Part shown: positions 7,706 to 15,642 of the stretch, piece after piece
Layout: every line of letters starts with the position of its first letter
Numbering within the stretch: position 1 is the stretch's first letter
DNA from: a virus
Reading direction: 5' to 3' (one strand)
IMG/VR virus record: IMGVR_UViG_3300039191_000362
Location: 1 to 38,324 of that record
Length of the DNA: 38,324 bases
Position numbers and translations under genes: made by a program
The notes under the pieces: model-generated
What the model was told of the DNA's origin: nothing
The model's input: only the letters and a program-made list of their open reading frames with translations
The model's database searches: none

Positions 7706-8673
7706 CTTACTAATTCATCTAGTCCTACCTTTACTCTGTACTTCGGAGAACTGTCAAAGTCTATGATTACCTTATCCACGTAGTAAGTGCCGCTTATCTC
7801 CTGTTCATAAATAGTACTCTTTAGTGTTACTTTACTGCCGTGATCTGCTTCAAAATCTCCATAAGTTTCAAAAGAACCTACATACCGGCTTACATTAAAT
7901 TTTCTTAAATCTTCCTCAGCCAGCTTTTTAAGCAGCTCCTTAGAAGTAATGTTATAATGAGCGGTGCGTTGCTCTATACCTTCAGGATCTCCTACACTAA
8001 CTTCTATCTTACTTCCATCTTTTAAAGTGCTTACCGCGATAATCTTTACTGGTGATTTTTCACGATCTTCAAACGACAGGTTATTACCTCCATCTGTTGC
8101 AAGATCTAGATCAAATTCTAAAGCATCCTTTTCATTATCATCAGCATATATTTCCCCTACTACCAGTTTACCATTGTCAAAGTAACTATACAAATTCAAC
8201 TTCTTTTGAAGGTTCTCCAGCACTTTTGCCGTAGTCGTTTTTGCATATCTAAAAGCACCAAGCTCGTAAGGTGCTATTACCTTGATAACCGCCTTAGTAA
8301 TACTGGCTATAAAATCAGGTAAGTAAGTGCTTTTAGTTACCACATTTACCGCTTCACTTTTCAATTTCCACATCTCATCTTCACAAGAAATAGTTAAAGG
8401 GATCTCATCACTTACTGCTGTGATGTAACCTTTGAACTTAGAAACATAGTTCATATTTGTTCCCAGCTCTATGTCGATAGTTGATCCTGTTGGAAAAACA
8501 TCTCTAACCTTTTTACCTTCAAATAACGTAAGAGCTCTAGGCATAGTAATTACTGCTGTATCAGTAAGGTTGCGCCAGCTCTTTTCTATATGAACACTAT
8601 CAAGCTTCCTTAAAACTAGTGGCTCAGCATTTGGAGCAATAATTGTAATACGTGCGTTCATCGCTTTAACCAT
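7702..8673 (-). CDS. Tail hub protein, gpD/gp27-like (Mu gp44 equivalent)
   Basis: 323 residues with the ATG at 8673. I chose it because it overlaps the upstream stop by 8 bases (ATGGTTAA), the same coupling seen at other junctions here; the open frame continues upstream to 8754 but that would overlap the neighbour more. Hub features: an N-terminal LDSVHIEKSWRNLTDTAVIT strand set, a central segment FKGYITAVSDEIPLTISCED, and the VSVGDPEGIEQRTAHYNI and YYVDKVIIDFDSSPKYRVKV strands towards the end. It forms the trimeric hub on which the spike sits. Confidence 0.65.
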   Translation of the reverse strand: MVKAMNARITIIAPNAEPLVLRKLDSVHIEKSWRNLTDTAVITMPRALTLFEGKKVRDVFPTGSTIDIELGTNMNYVSKFKGYITAVSDEIPLTISCEDEMWKLKSEAVNVVTKSTYLPDFIASITKAVIKVIAPYELGAFRYAKTTTAKVLENLQKKLNLYSYFDNGKLVVGEIYADDNEKDALEFDLDLATDGGNNLSFEDREKSPVKIIAVSTLKDGSKIEVSVGDPEGIEQRTAHYNITSKELLKKLAEEDLRKFNVSRYVGSFETYGDFEADHGSKVTLKSTIYEQEISGTYYVDKVIIDFDSSPKYRVKVGLDELVR

Positions 8674-9202
8674 TTCCTGTACCTGATTGCACCTCGTAAG
8701 GTATGTGTGACTCAGCGCGTATGGAAAAAGGTATGGTGTTTTCCTTACCAACATACTGACCTATATTTATATATGTAATCTCAATTTCACTTATGTCTAG
8801 TTCTTCAAATCCTTTACCGCTTATTAGAATGGTGTCAGCAATATTATCCCACAGCATAAGCTGTCTTTTTTGCTCATCAGCTCTACTATTCTCTGTTCTA
8901 GACTCATCATTAAACATCACCCCTTGAATATCTATCACCCATGAAGTAGGAAGATATTGCTCTGTGGTTTCTAAAACACGAGTTCTACGAGTAGATCTTC
9001 TAAATGACGTGACAGCAGTAAGTGGTATTAAAAAGGAGTTATAACGCTTTCTTAAAAGCTTCCCTTGACTATCATAAACAAGATAATTACCACCTTCAAA
9101 TGTGATAGCAAACTTTACTGGAGCACCATATCGAGAATAACGAGATTCCTCATTTGTATTAAATTGATCGCTCCTAGCGGTTGTAAATTTAAATCCTGAC
9201 AT
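8666..9202 (-). CDS. Tail protein between tape measure and hub (DUF6046-like)
   Basis: 178 residues, soluble and beta-rich. It contains a basic motif (AVTSFRRSTRRTRVLETTEQ), then WVIDIQGVMFNDESR, and ends in a strand set with IPFSIRAESHIPYEV. I believe that this corresponds to the DUF6046 family found between the tape measure and hub genes in Bacteroidetes Mu-like phages, but I cannot verify it. Position corresponds to Mu gp43, a DNA-circularisation/tail protein. One-base overlap with the tape measure gene. Confidence 0.5.
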   Translation of the reverse strand: MSGFKFTTARSDQFNTNEESRYSRYGAPVKFAITFEGGNYLVYDSQGKLLRKRYNSFLIPLTAVTSFRRSTRRTRVLETTEQYLPTSWVIDIQGVMFNDESRTENSRADEQKRQLMLWDNIADTILISGKGFEELDISEIEITYINIGQYVGKENTIPFSIRAESHIPYEVQSGTGNG

Positions 9203-11028
9203 TATCCTGTTGCTATCGCACTATCTCTTAATTTATCTACTACTATACCTATAATACTATCTGCCATACGTTCCAAATCGGCAAGCTTGCCATCTGCTAC
9301 GTTGAAGATATTTTTTATCTCTAAATTCATGTTAATTACACGACCGTTGCCACCGTTTTGAGAACCACCCAGATCTAAACTTGCTCCTGCATTTCCATTA
9401 CCCGCATTTCCCTTACCAGCCTCAGGTGATTGAATAAATGGATTTGCCTCGTTATAATCTAATACCGCTTGATCTTGCCTGGCACCCTCTTTATTGTAGC
9501 CGTTTAATGTTCCTTCAGCAAATACGCCCATGATCTCAGTTGCGCTTTCTTTTGCCGTATTTTTAATATCATCAAACTGAGAGTGAACACCTTTGCCCCA
9601 TTCTTTAGCGGCATCTATCGCACCGCTTACATCTCCATTCTTTATAGCGTCCCAGATAGATCCCACGCTCAATACAGAGTCTACCAGTCCCGTGAACTGA
9701 TTTTTAATATCGATAATGTTACCTATTGTGAGATCATAAAAATTATCTACTAAAGCTTCTATGCCAGAAAATATTCCTTTAAATATCTTGAGAGAATCTG
9801 AATAACTATCTTGAACAAATGCTAGTGTGTTGTACCATCCTAGCTGTATTTGTTTCCACGTTAGATCCAGCTCTTGAGCAAACACCTTATAGCTATCACT
9901 TTCTAGCGCGTTAGCTTGTGCAGTTTCTAAAAGCAAGTTTTGTTTTGCCACATTAGAAAGTTGTTGTTCTATTGCAGAGAGTGGATCTTGTTGATCATTT
10001 AATGATTGATTAGTGATTTTAATAATCTCATTAAACCCAGAAGCATCTTCACCAGCCCCTCTAAATAGATCTGCTGTTAGTTGTGCTTGTTGCTGCTGGT
10101 TAAGATTTGTAGTTCTAGATTCCTCAGACACCATACGTAGTGCTTCACGCACCGTTATAGATCCATCTTTAATGTTATTATAGAGGTTGTTAGTAAATTT
10201 AGCACCAAACGCATTCTCTAACGCCTCTCTTGAAGCGGTAGTTTGCTCTGTAACTGACAATCCAAATTCCTTAATGGCATCAGGCATTTTATCTGACCAT
10301 ACACCTGCATCAGCACTGTTGTTGATGATATTGATAAAGTCTTTTGCAGCAAATCCATATTTTTCAAAAAGCTTAGGATATTCTCGTATGCTGTCTCTAA
10401 ATTCATCATTTGCACGACCACCTCTGAGCATTCCAGAATTATACTCCTCGTAAGCTTCTTTACTTGATATTTTAAAACCTTTCTGTAAGGAGTTGATTTG
10501 TCTTAAATGTTCTACCCAGTCACCACCGTAAGTCTTTTCTAGAGCCATACCCATAACTCTTAAACCGCTAAGTTGAGAGTCATTTTCATTGGTAATAGCC
10601 TTTACCAGCTTATTAGCTTCGATTGCTTCTATGTTAAACTGAGCCCATTCTTTTGTGGCTATTCCTATTCCAGCAAGTATAGCAAGGCTGGCACCTATAG
10701 GCGTCGCGATAAACGCCCAGCTGGCACTCATCAAGCCTTTTACATTACTTGTTAAACCTTGAATAGCTGTACTGGCTCCTTGTACATCACCTGTTTGTAA
10801 GGCAGTATAAAAATCTGTAGCACTCTTACGAGCACCTGAAAGTACTTCATCGTTTTCAGATACTGTTTTCTTTAAGTCATTAAGACCTTCTGTATCTGTT
10901 CCTTTTAACTGTGAATTAAGCTCATCATGGCTTTTTTTAACATCATCAAATTCAGAATCGATCATGCCTAGCTTCTTGGACATGTTGTCCTGAAGTTCTA
11001 GTATCCATTCTGTTTTTTGTGATGCCAT
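9202..11028 (-). CDS. Tail tape measure protein
   Basis: 608 residues, the longest late gene of this strand. The first 80 residues are charged and helical. Two hydrophobic segments follow (about residues 95-125: SASWAFIATPIGASLAILAG), then a long helical region and a Gly/Asn-rich tail (GNGNAGASLDLGGSQNGGNG). Helical length with embedded hydrophobic patches is typical of tape measures, which set tail length and enter the host membrane. It directly follows the tail chaperone frameshift pair, the universal order. Confidence 0.85.
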   Translation of the reverse strand: MASQKTEWILELQDNMSKKLGMIDSEFDDVKKSHDELNSQLKGTDTEGLNDLKKTVSENDEVLSGARKSATDFYTALQTGDVQGASTAIQGLTSNVKGLMSASWAFIATPIGASLAILAGIGIATKEWAQFNIEAIEANKLVKAITNENDSQLSGLRVMGMALEKTYGGDWVEHLRQINSLQKGFKISSKEAYEEYNSGMLRGGRANDEFRDSIREYPKLFEKYGFAAKDFINIINNSADAGVWSDKMPDAIKEFGLSVTEQTTASREALENAFGAKFTNNLYNNIKDGSITVREALRMVSEESRTTNLNQQQQAQLTADLFRGAGEDASGFNEIIKITNQSLNDQQDPLSAIEQQLSNVAKQNLLLETAQANALESDSYKVFAQELDLTWKQIQLGWYNTLAFVQDSYSDSLKIFKGIFSGIEALVDNFYDLTIGNIIDIKNQFTGLVDSVLSVGSIWDAIKNGDVSGAIDAAKEWGKGVHSQFDDIKNTAKESATEIMGVFAEGTLNGYNKEGARQDQAVLDYNEANPFIQSPEAGKGNAGNGNAGASLDLGGSQNGGNGRVINMNLEIKNIFNVADGKLADLERMADSIIGIVVDKLRDSAIATG

Positions 11029-11259
11029 TTATGTGGTGCGCAATGCGACTATTGTTTTAAGAATTTCTTTGATCCTGCGCTCTTCTATATACTCCGCTTC
11101 ATTCCATAAAGTGGCATATCTATGAGTGTCTTCAATATCTTCTGGGATTATAAAAGGAAACGCGCTTCTTATGAGCGCGTTTCCTTTACGTAATTCGACT
11201 CCAAGACCAGACCCAGATAGCTTGGTCTTGGCTAGACTTCCTTTAAGGTAGCGGTCACT
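11029..11259 (-). CDS. Tail assembly chaperone, -1 frame extension (G-T type)
   Basis: In the -1 frame relative to the chaperone gene, 76 codons are open from an AAAAAA run (11264-11259) to a TAA at 11029, directly before the tape measure ATG. There is no ATG for independent translation. The product would be a 179-residue fusion, joining 103 residues of the chaperone to this extension (SDRYLKGSLAKTKLSGSG...). Overlapping frameshift pairs at exactly this site are known from lambda G/GT and Mu gp41/gp42. The extension contains a 13-bp perfect inverted repeat at 11153-11187. Confidence 0.6.
   Translation of the reverse strand, partial: SDRYLKGSLAKTKLSGSGLGVELRKGNALIRSAFPFIIPEDIEDTHRYATLWNEAEYIEERRIKEILKTIVALRTT
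11153..11187 (-). terminator. Terminator-like hairpin inside the frameshift extension
   Basis: AAAGGAAACGCGC (11153-11165) is the perfect reverse complement of 11175-11187, with a 9-base loop. On the minus strand it is followed by UUUUAUAAU-like sequence. It could terminate part of the tail transcription before the tape measure, or stimulate frameshifting, although 70 bases is far for that. Confidence 0.5.
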
Positions 11260-11567
11260 TTTTTGAATAGACCAGGCATAAGGGAAGAAACTCCTAATTT
11301 GAGTTCTTCATTTTCCATCACCTTTTCAGAGCCACCTAGATGGCAATCATTGAGCAATGTAATTCCTGTCTTGATCATATCATCCTCAGCAACATTTATA
11401 GCTCTTTGAATTTGAGTAAGATTAGGCTTCTTTACATATGTCACATGTAATGTGTTCTCATCCTTTGCATCGATTTGCTCAAAGACAAATACTTGACCAT
11501 GTTTTGCTTTCCATGCGGTGAGCTGCTTATCATCAGCCTGACCTATATAATTGATTTCTTGTTTCAT
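11232..11567 (-). CDS. Tail assembly chaperone (Mu gp41-like)
   Basis: 111 residues, small and acidic-basic mixed, rich in helices (LTQIQRAINVAEDDMIKTGI). It stands between the tail tube gene and the tape measure, the invariant place of the tail assembly chaperone, and its 3' end overlaps an open -1 frame. The A6 stretch at 11264-11259 is the likely slip site. The chaperone coats the tape measure during tail assembly; it is not found in virions. Confidence 0.65.
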   Translation of the reverse strand: MKQEINYIGQADDKQLTAWKAKHGQVFVFEQIDAKDENTLHVTYVKKPNLTQIQRAINVAEDDMIKTGITLLNDCHLGGSEKVMENEELKLGVSSLMPGLFKKVTATLKEV

Positions 11568-11569
11568 CT

Positions 11570-12001
11570 CTATATATTTTCTTGTATGCGTAGCACATTA
11601 AGAGCAAAGGATTTTACTATACCTTTTGAACCCTGACCTATATCTTTTCCAGAGCCTTTAAATTTACAGCCTCTTATAATGTCAGTAATCGTTCTATCCT
11701 TATAACCAAAGGAGACAATAATATCAAACGCATCAATGTCTCTCAATTTCTTACCTGGTGGTAATGCATCGATCAACTCATTTACCTCTTCTTGATATAA
11801 ATCAATAGATGCAGTAGGAAGACTGTTACCTTCAGAATATCCTACAGGCTCATCTTGCGCGCCCATTAAATATTCATCTTCAAAACTGTCTGCATAAGCA
11901 ATTTTTACTATTCCTACTAGATCACGACCTAATGCTCTTACGGTTACATTTTTCCAGCCAGCAATCTGACCGAGCCTATTAACTACAGTTATATCTGCCA
12001 T
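11570..12001 (-). CDS. Tail tube protein (Mu gp40-like)
   Basis: 143 residues beginning MADITVVNRLGQIAGWKNVT. The fold pattern is beta strands with one short helix and a loop rich in Gly/Asp (MGAQDEPVGYSEGNSLP), ending in RGCKFKGSGKDIGQGSKGIV. Small size and position between sheath and chaperone identify the tube of a contractile tail. It polymerises into the inner tube through which DNA passes. Confidence 0.65.
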   Translation of the reverse strand: MADITVVNRLGQIAGWKNVTVRALGRDLVGIVKIAYADSFEDEYLMGAQDEPVGYSEGNSLPTASIDLYQEEVNELIDALPPGKKLRDIDAFDIIVSFGYKDRTITDIIRGCKFKGSGKDIGQGSKGIVKSFALNVLRIQENI

Positions 12002-12004
12002 TTT

Positions 12005-13234
12005 TTAGTTACTTATTGATTGAGCACCGCCTAGATCAAAGTCGAAGGCAAATACAATTCCATTATAAACAATTTCACCTGTGACTTTCAAAGGTGTCTC
12101 ACTAATCAATGCCTGCTCAGGATTCACATAAACATCAAAGCCTGATATCTCACCAGCAGTTACCATCTCACGCAATGGCTTTTCTGCAAGCACTTCTAAT
12201 TCCTTAGCCTCAGTGGCTTTTATAAAACCGGTTGTAGGGTCTTTTAGAATGTTACTTTTAACTCGTGGCAATAATGCATTGCGTACACCTCGAGCTGCTT
12301 TATTCCACACGCGGTTATTTTCTATATAAGCATAGTCACTTGTCGCAGCTGTAGCCGTGAGGGAGTTGCTGAAATAGAATCCATTATACCCTGCGTAGTT
12401 TGCTACAAAATTGTAGCCCATTTCATTTAAAGAAGATCGCTCAGCACTAGTAAGTGAAGCGATGGTCTTTCCTGATTGTAACGAAGCATTCATCCACAAC
12501 TCACGACCTACATCAGTAAGTGAGAAGTAGTCCAGGCCTTTTGCATAAGTAGGCTTATTATTGATGTCTACAGATCCTAAATTTTCATTGACACCTCTAC
12601 GAGTAAGCGCACCTAGTGCGGTACCTATAGCTGCATAATTTGCATATGCAGATTTTATAGATGCGATCTTAGGATCTTGAGCAATTATTACAGATACATT
12701 TTCTGAATCAAGTGTTCTTAAACTAGGGTAGTCTGCTGGCGCAGTAGTTGGTAATATGACATCACCTGCTATCAAACAGGTATCGATCAATATTTTATCG
12801 GTTAAAAGCTCTGCAACAATAGCTGTCTGGAAACTTGCAACCTCTGTAGCAATTGCCGTTGGGTTTGCAATAATCGTTGCTGCAAAAGCAATGATCTTGA
12901 TATCTGGAAAGGTTCTCACCGCTTCTAGAATATTATCTTCACGGGATGTACCATTAGAAAGCATTACATAAAGATCTGCATCTGGATTGATGCGGAAGAC
13001 CTCGCTTATGTGATGGTGTGCTAGTACATCATTAGTGTCGTCATAGCTGGCGTCTATTCCTAGACCTTCAGCTGCTGTGAGGTCTAAAACCTTTTTTGCA
13101 ACATTAACTGCAAGAGAAGATGCTGCTACGCTAGATGCAATTACTAGAAGTGCTACGCTGTCTTTATTTGCTGCTTTACGACCTAGGCCGCCTTCCAGCT
13201 TATTTACTTGTGTTCCTTTAAATGGATCTGACAT
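12005..13234 (-). CDS. Contractile tail sheath protein (DUF2586-like)
   Basis: 409 residues. The start (MSDPFKGTQVNKLEGGLGRK), the stretch LFRINPDAD-like (VFRINPDADLYVML), the Ala/Thr-rich middle and the C-terminal domain with YVNPEQALISETPL fit the sheath family of Bacteroidetes Mu-like phages (DUF2586 by memory). Size and position before the tube gene support this. The presence of a sheath shows that the phage is a myovirus, as Mu is. Confidence 0.75.
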   Translation of the reverse strand: MSDPFKGTQVNKLEGGLGRKAANKDSVALLVIASSVAASSLAVNVAKKVLDLTAAEGLGIDASYDDTNDVLAHHHISEVFRINPDADLYVMLSNGTSREDNILEAVRTFPDIKIIAFAATIIANPTAIATEVASFQTAIVAELLTDKILIDTCLIAGDVILPTTAPADYPSLRTLDSENVSVIIAQDPKIASIKSAYANYAAIGTALGALTRRGVNENLGSVDINNKPTYAKGLDYFSLTDVGRELWMNASLQSGKTIASLTSAERSSLNEMGYNFVANYAGYNGFYFSNSLTATAATSDYAYIENNRVWNKAARGVRNALLPRVKSNILKDPTTGFIKATEAKELEVLAEKPLREMVTAGEISGFDVYVNPEQALISETPLKVTGEIVYNGIVFAFDFDLGGAQSISN

Positions 13235-13236
13235 GA

Positions 13237-13578
13237 TTAGGCTTCTTTAGTTAGGTCTTCGGTTTTTGCATCGATCGTTTCCAGTACTGTTTTACGAGGT
13301 TTTGGCAATGCTTTCTCAGCTGCAGCATACTTTTCTACCACTTGAAGATCTGTAGTGTCTTCAAGTAATGCAATGATTTCTTTTGAGTTTGTTAAGAGAT
13401 CTTGCTCTTTTACTGCTGTTACCGTTTCATAGGTCTGCTTTCCTTTTTTCAAAGAACGTGCATGAAGACTGGCATAATTCTTAGAAGTAAACACCTGACT
13501 ATCTACAGTCACATACACTTCTTTTACGTCTTTATTTTTGGCTAGATAATCCTGCCCTATTTTTTTAAGATCACTCAT
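13237..13578 (-). CDS. Hypothetical late protein
   Basis: 113 residues from the ATG at 13578, chosen because it forms a TAATG junction with the upstream gene; the open frame extends to 13683 but the extra residues have no strength. The N-terminal half is mixed strand and helix (DYLAKNKDVKEVYVTVDSQV), the C-terminal half is helical and charged (EKYAAAEKALPKPRKTVLET). No family recognised. It lies between the lysis pair and the sheath gene. Confidence 0.55.
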   Translation of the reverse strand: MSDLKKIGQDYLAKNKDVKEVYVTVDSQVFTSKNYASLHARSLKKGKQTYETVTAVKEQDLLTNSKEIIALLEDTTDLQVVEKYAAAEKALPKPRKTVLETIDAKTEDLTKEA

Positions 13579-14072
13579 TAGAATGGTAGTTTTAAATTTG
13601 ATTTGATGAATAAGATCACCACTGCAATGAGTAAGATCAAATTCAATAATAGTGAGGTGCCTATTCCTAATTTCCAGTACCAAGGCACAAATGGCACGTC
13701 TATTTTTTGAGTAATAGTAAGTTTCTCAATACGTTCTCTTTGTGTATCTATCAACTCCCGTTGCAAGGTTATTTCTTGCTCCATCTGCTCGCAATTGCTT
13801 TGAGCTGTAATGTTGTTTCCCTTTCGCGAAAGCGAAACACTTGATCTACCATTGCTGCTTCTAACAACAACCGGCACTTCTTTAAGATCTTCTAATCTTG
13901 CCGTAAGAGTAGAACTGTCTGAAGGGATTTGAATCGTATCTAAATAGGTTTCAAATGTCCTGGTAACGATCACACTATCTTTTACCTGTCTATCCATACC
14001 TATTATAGTAGGCTTCTTTGCGCCACAACTGGCAAGCAAAGCGATAAGGATAAAGGCAATTAGTGTTCTCAT
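13578..14072 (-). CDS. Lipoprotein with C-terminal membrane helix, candidate unimolecular spanin
   Basis: 164 residues from the ATG at 14072, which overlaps the endolysin stop (ATGA). The N-terminus is a lipoprotein signal: MRTLIAFILIALLASC, with lipobox LASC and Cys16 as the lipidation site. The middle is polar and contains a helical stretch rich in Gln/Glu/Arg (EQEITLQRELIDTQRERIEK). The C-terminal part has one strong membrane helix at about 135-157 (LGIGTSLLLNLILLIAVVIL). An outer-membrane lipid anchor plus inner-membrane helix in one protein is the definition of a u-spanin such as T1 gp11. Next to the endolysin this fits a role in the last step of lysis. The palindrome copy 3 lies within it. 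Confidence 0.6.
   Translation of the reverse strand: MRTLIAFILIALLASCGAKKPTIIGMDRQVKDSVIVTRTFETYLDTIQIPSDSSTLTARLEDLKEVPVVVRSSNGRSSVSLSRKGNNITAQSNCEQMEQEITLQRELIDTQRERIEKLTITQKIDVPFVPWYWKLGIGTSLLLNLILLIAVVILFIKSNLKLPF
13821..13832. repeat. Iterated palindrome CTTTCGCGAAAG, copy 3
   Basis: Perfect 12-bp palindrome followed by CG, inside the candidate spanin gene. Confidence 0.9.
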
Positions 14073-14500
14073 ATATTTTTTAATTGGAAATGCATTCCGT
14101 CTTTTCTTTTCCACTTGCCACCCCAATCAAAGCCAGCGTCTGTAAAACATTTTACCAGCTCTGGAGTCATCTGAGGCTCTTTGCCTAGACCGTTCCAAGC
14201 GGCATTTATGTCAACCGCTATTGCCCAGCTGTGTAATGACCAGGAGTTAAGACCTCGCTTTTTACGTATGTTAAAGCATCCATCCCAAGTTTTCAACTCT
14301 TCCTGAAGGCATCTACCTATAATGTTTAGAAATGCATCTTGTAATGCATTTGCTACATCTTTGTTGCAGTAAATGGTATTAGGTATATTGGGAAGATCCC
14401 GATTGATATCATCTGGTACATCCCATAACATCATGTGCTTGCGCTCCATGTGAATGTCTGGTAGGCCGTATTTATCGATGCAATCTTGACTAGTTACCAT
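14069..14500 (-). CDS. Endolysin, peptidase family M15 (L-Ala-D-Glu or D,D-carboxypeptidase type)
   Basis: 143 residues. The zinc-binding pattern of M15 peptidases is clear: SLHSWAIAVDINAAWNG with His90 and Asp97, then DAGFDWGGKWKRKDGMHFQL with His137 as third ligand; an aromatic-rich region lies between. The enzyme cleaves peptidoglycan cross-bridge or stem peptides. It has no signal peptide, so it needs a holin, which I cannot identify with certainty. Four-base overlap with the downstream candidate spanin. Confidence 0.85.
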   Translation of the reverse strand: MVTSQDCIDKYGLPDIHMERKHMMLWDVPDDINRDLPNIPNTIYCNKDVANALQDAFLNIIGRCLQEELKTWDGCFNIRKKRGLNSWSLHSWAIAVDINAAWNGLGKEPQMTPELVKCFTDAGFDWGGKWKRKDGMHFQLKNI

Positions 14501-14532
14501 GATACTATAGCTGCTATTTGTTTATTTATTTC

Positions 14533-14572
14533 CCCCATAGGGGAGCAGGCTGCTTGCGGTAAGCTAGCCTGC
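14533..14572 (-). promoter_or_regulatory. Double hairpin between capsid and lysis genes
   Basis: GCAGGCT (14545-14551) and AGCCTGC (14566-14572) form a 7-bp stem, with GCTT/AAGC stacked inside. A second short CCCC-ATA-GGGG hairpin follows at 14533-14543. On the minus strand this is between the capsid stop and the endolysin start and is followed by an AT-rich stretch. It may act as a leaky terminator or mRNA end that lowers lysis gene expression compared with capsid. Confidence 0.5.
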
Positions 14573-14589
14573 CTCTCAACTAACGTTGT

Positions 14590-15612
14590 TTATACTGCTG
14601 CGCTTAGAATAGCGGCCTGTCCTTTTGCTCGTGTAGGAATCATTATTGCCCACATACGTGCTCCCATTACAGATTCCCGATTCTCTGGATCAATCTTGCT
14701 ATCTCTGGAATATACTTTTACACTTCCCATTGCTTTAGAAGCTGCGGCAGCATGAAACACTACTGATGCCTCACGACCAGCGGTAGCTGCTCCATAAGCA
14801 ATCTTAGTTTCTACGGTAGCAACCGGCGCATATTTAGGATTCTCGATGTCTGAGTAAAGATCAAAGCCAGCGTAGTTGCTCGCTATCATACCGTTACTAT
14901 GATTGTGCATTTGATTTTGAAGACCTTTATCTTCCAGCAATAAATCAGATTTATGATCAGAAGTTAATACGATACATCTCCCTGCTCTAGGCACTTTTAA
15001 TTTATCTAGCAACGTTCCACCTTTTACAAGGTCTGCATAAACAAGTCTCTTACGACTTCCAATTGTAGGTCCGGTAGTTTCAAGGATAGGAGTGTTATCA
15101 GTATTTGCTTGAGGAGCTAGGGAGTGAAGTCCGTGAACTCTTATTGTTTCTTCTAGAGTAAGACGGTGCTGCTGTTGCACACTACCATTCTTATCATAAG
15201 GAAGTGCATAAATCTCATCATCAGTTACGACTGTATTTTCTGTATCGTATTTGAAAAGGGAGATTACAGTGCTTGCGTCTGTCCTTGAATCTACAGGAAT
15301 AGGATAAGTGTTGTTATTGATCAACACAGCTGGATCTGCTCCCATCTGGTTGAGTCTGATTGCGTCTTGATTTACCCAGTTTGATTTATTAGATATCCTA
15401 CCTGTCCAGTTCTCGTCCCATCTAAAGTTTGCGATCAACATGCGCTCGCGCAGTTCGTTCTTTGCTACAGCAGCTGTAATAGTCATTGTAGACACTTCTG
15501 TCTGATTATCACTTACTGCATTTGCAACTAGATCACCGCCCGGAGAGGCTACTGCAAATATGGCTACTAAGGCTATCATGAAGCCTAAGAAAATTTTGAA
15601 TGATTTTTTCAT
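14590..15612 (-). CDS. Major capsid protein (Mu gpT position) with N-terminal hydrophobic segment
   Basis: 340 residues, following the protease/scaffold gene as in Mu. The body contains HK97-type features only in general terms (alternating strands, long helix near LTLEETIRVHGLHSL, Ala-rich C-terminal part KIAYGAATAGREASVVFHAA). Unusual: the first 35 residues look like a signal peptide or membrane anchor (MKKSFKIFLGFMIALVAIFA), which capsid proteins normally lack. It could be a part removed by the prohead protease. The call is by position and size. Confidence 0.65.
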   Translation of the reverse strand: MKKSFKIFLGFMIALVAIFAVASPGGDLVANAVSDNQTEVSTMTITAAVAKNELRERMLIANFRWDENWTGRISNKSNWVNQDAIRLNQMGADPAVLINNNTYPIPVDSRTDASTVISLFKYDTENTVVTDDEIYALPYDKNGSVQQQHRLTLEETIRVHGLHSLAPQANTDNTPILETTGPTIGSRKRLVYADLVKGGTLLDKLKVPRAGRCIVLTSDHKSDLLLEDKGLQNQMHNHSNGMIASNYAGFDLYSDIENPKYAPVATVETKIAYGAATAGREASVVFHAAAASKAMGSVKVYSRDSKIDPENRESVMGARMWAIMIPTRAKGQAAILSAAV

Positions 15613-15642
15613 CTCTTTTTTATTGAATTAAATTGTAATGGA

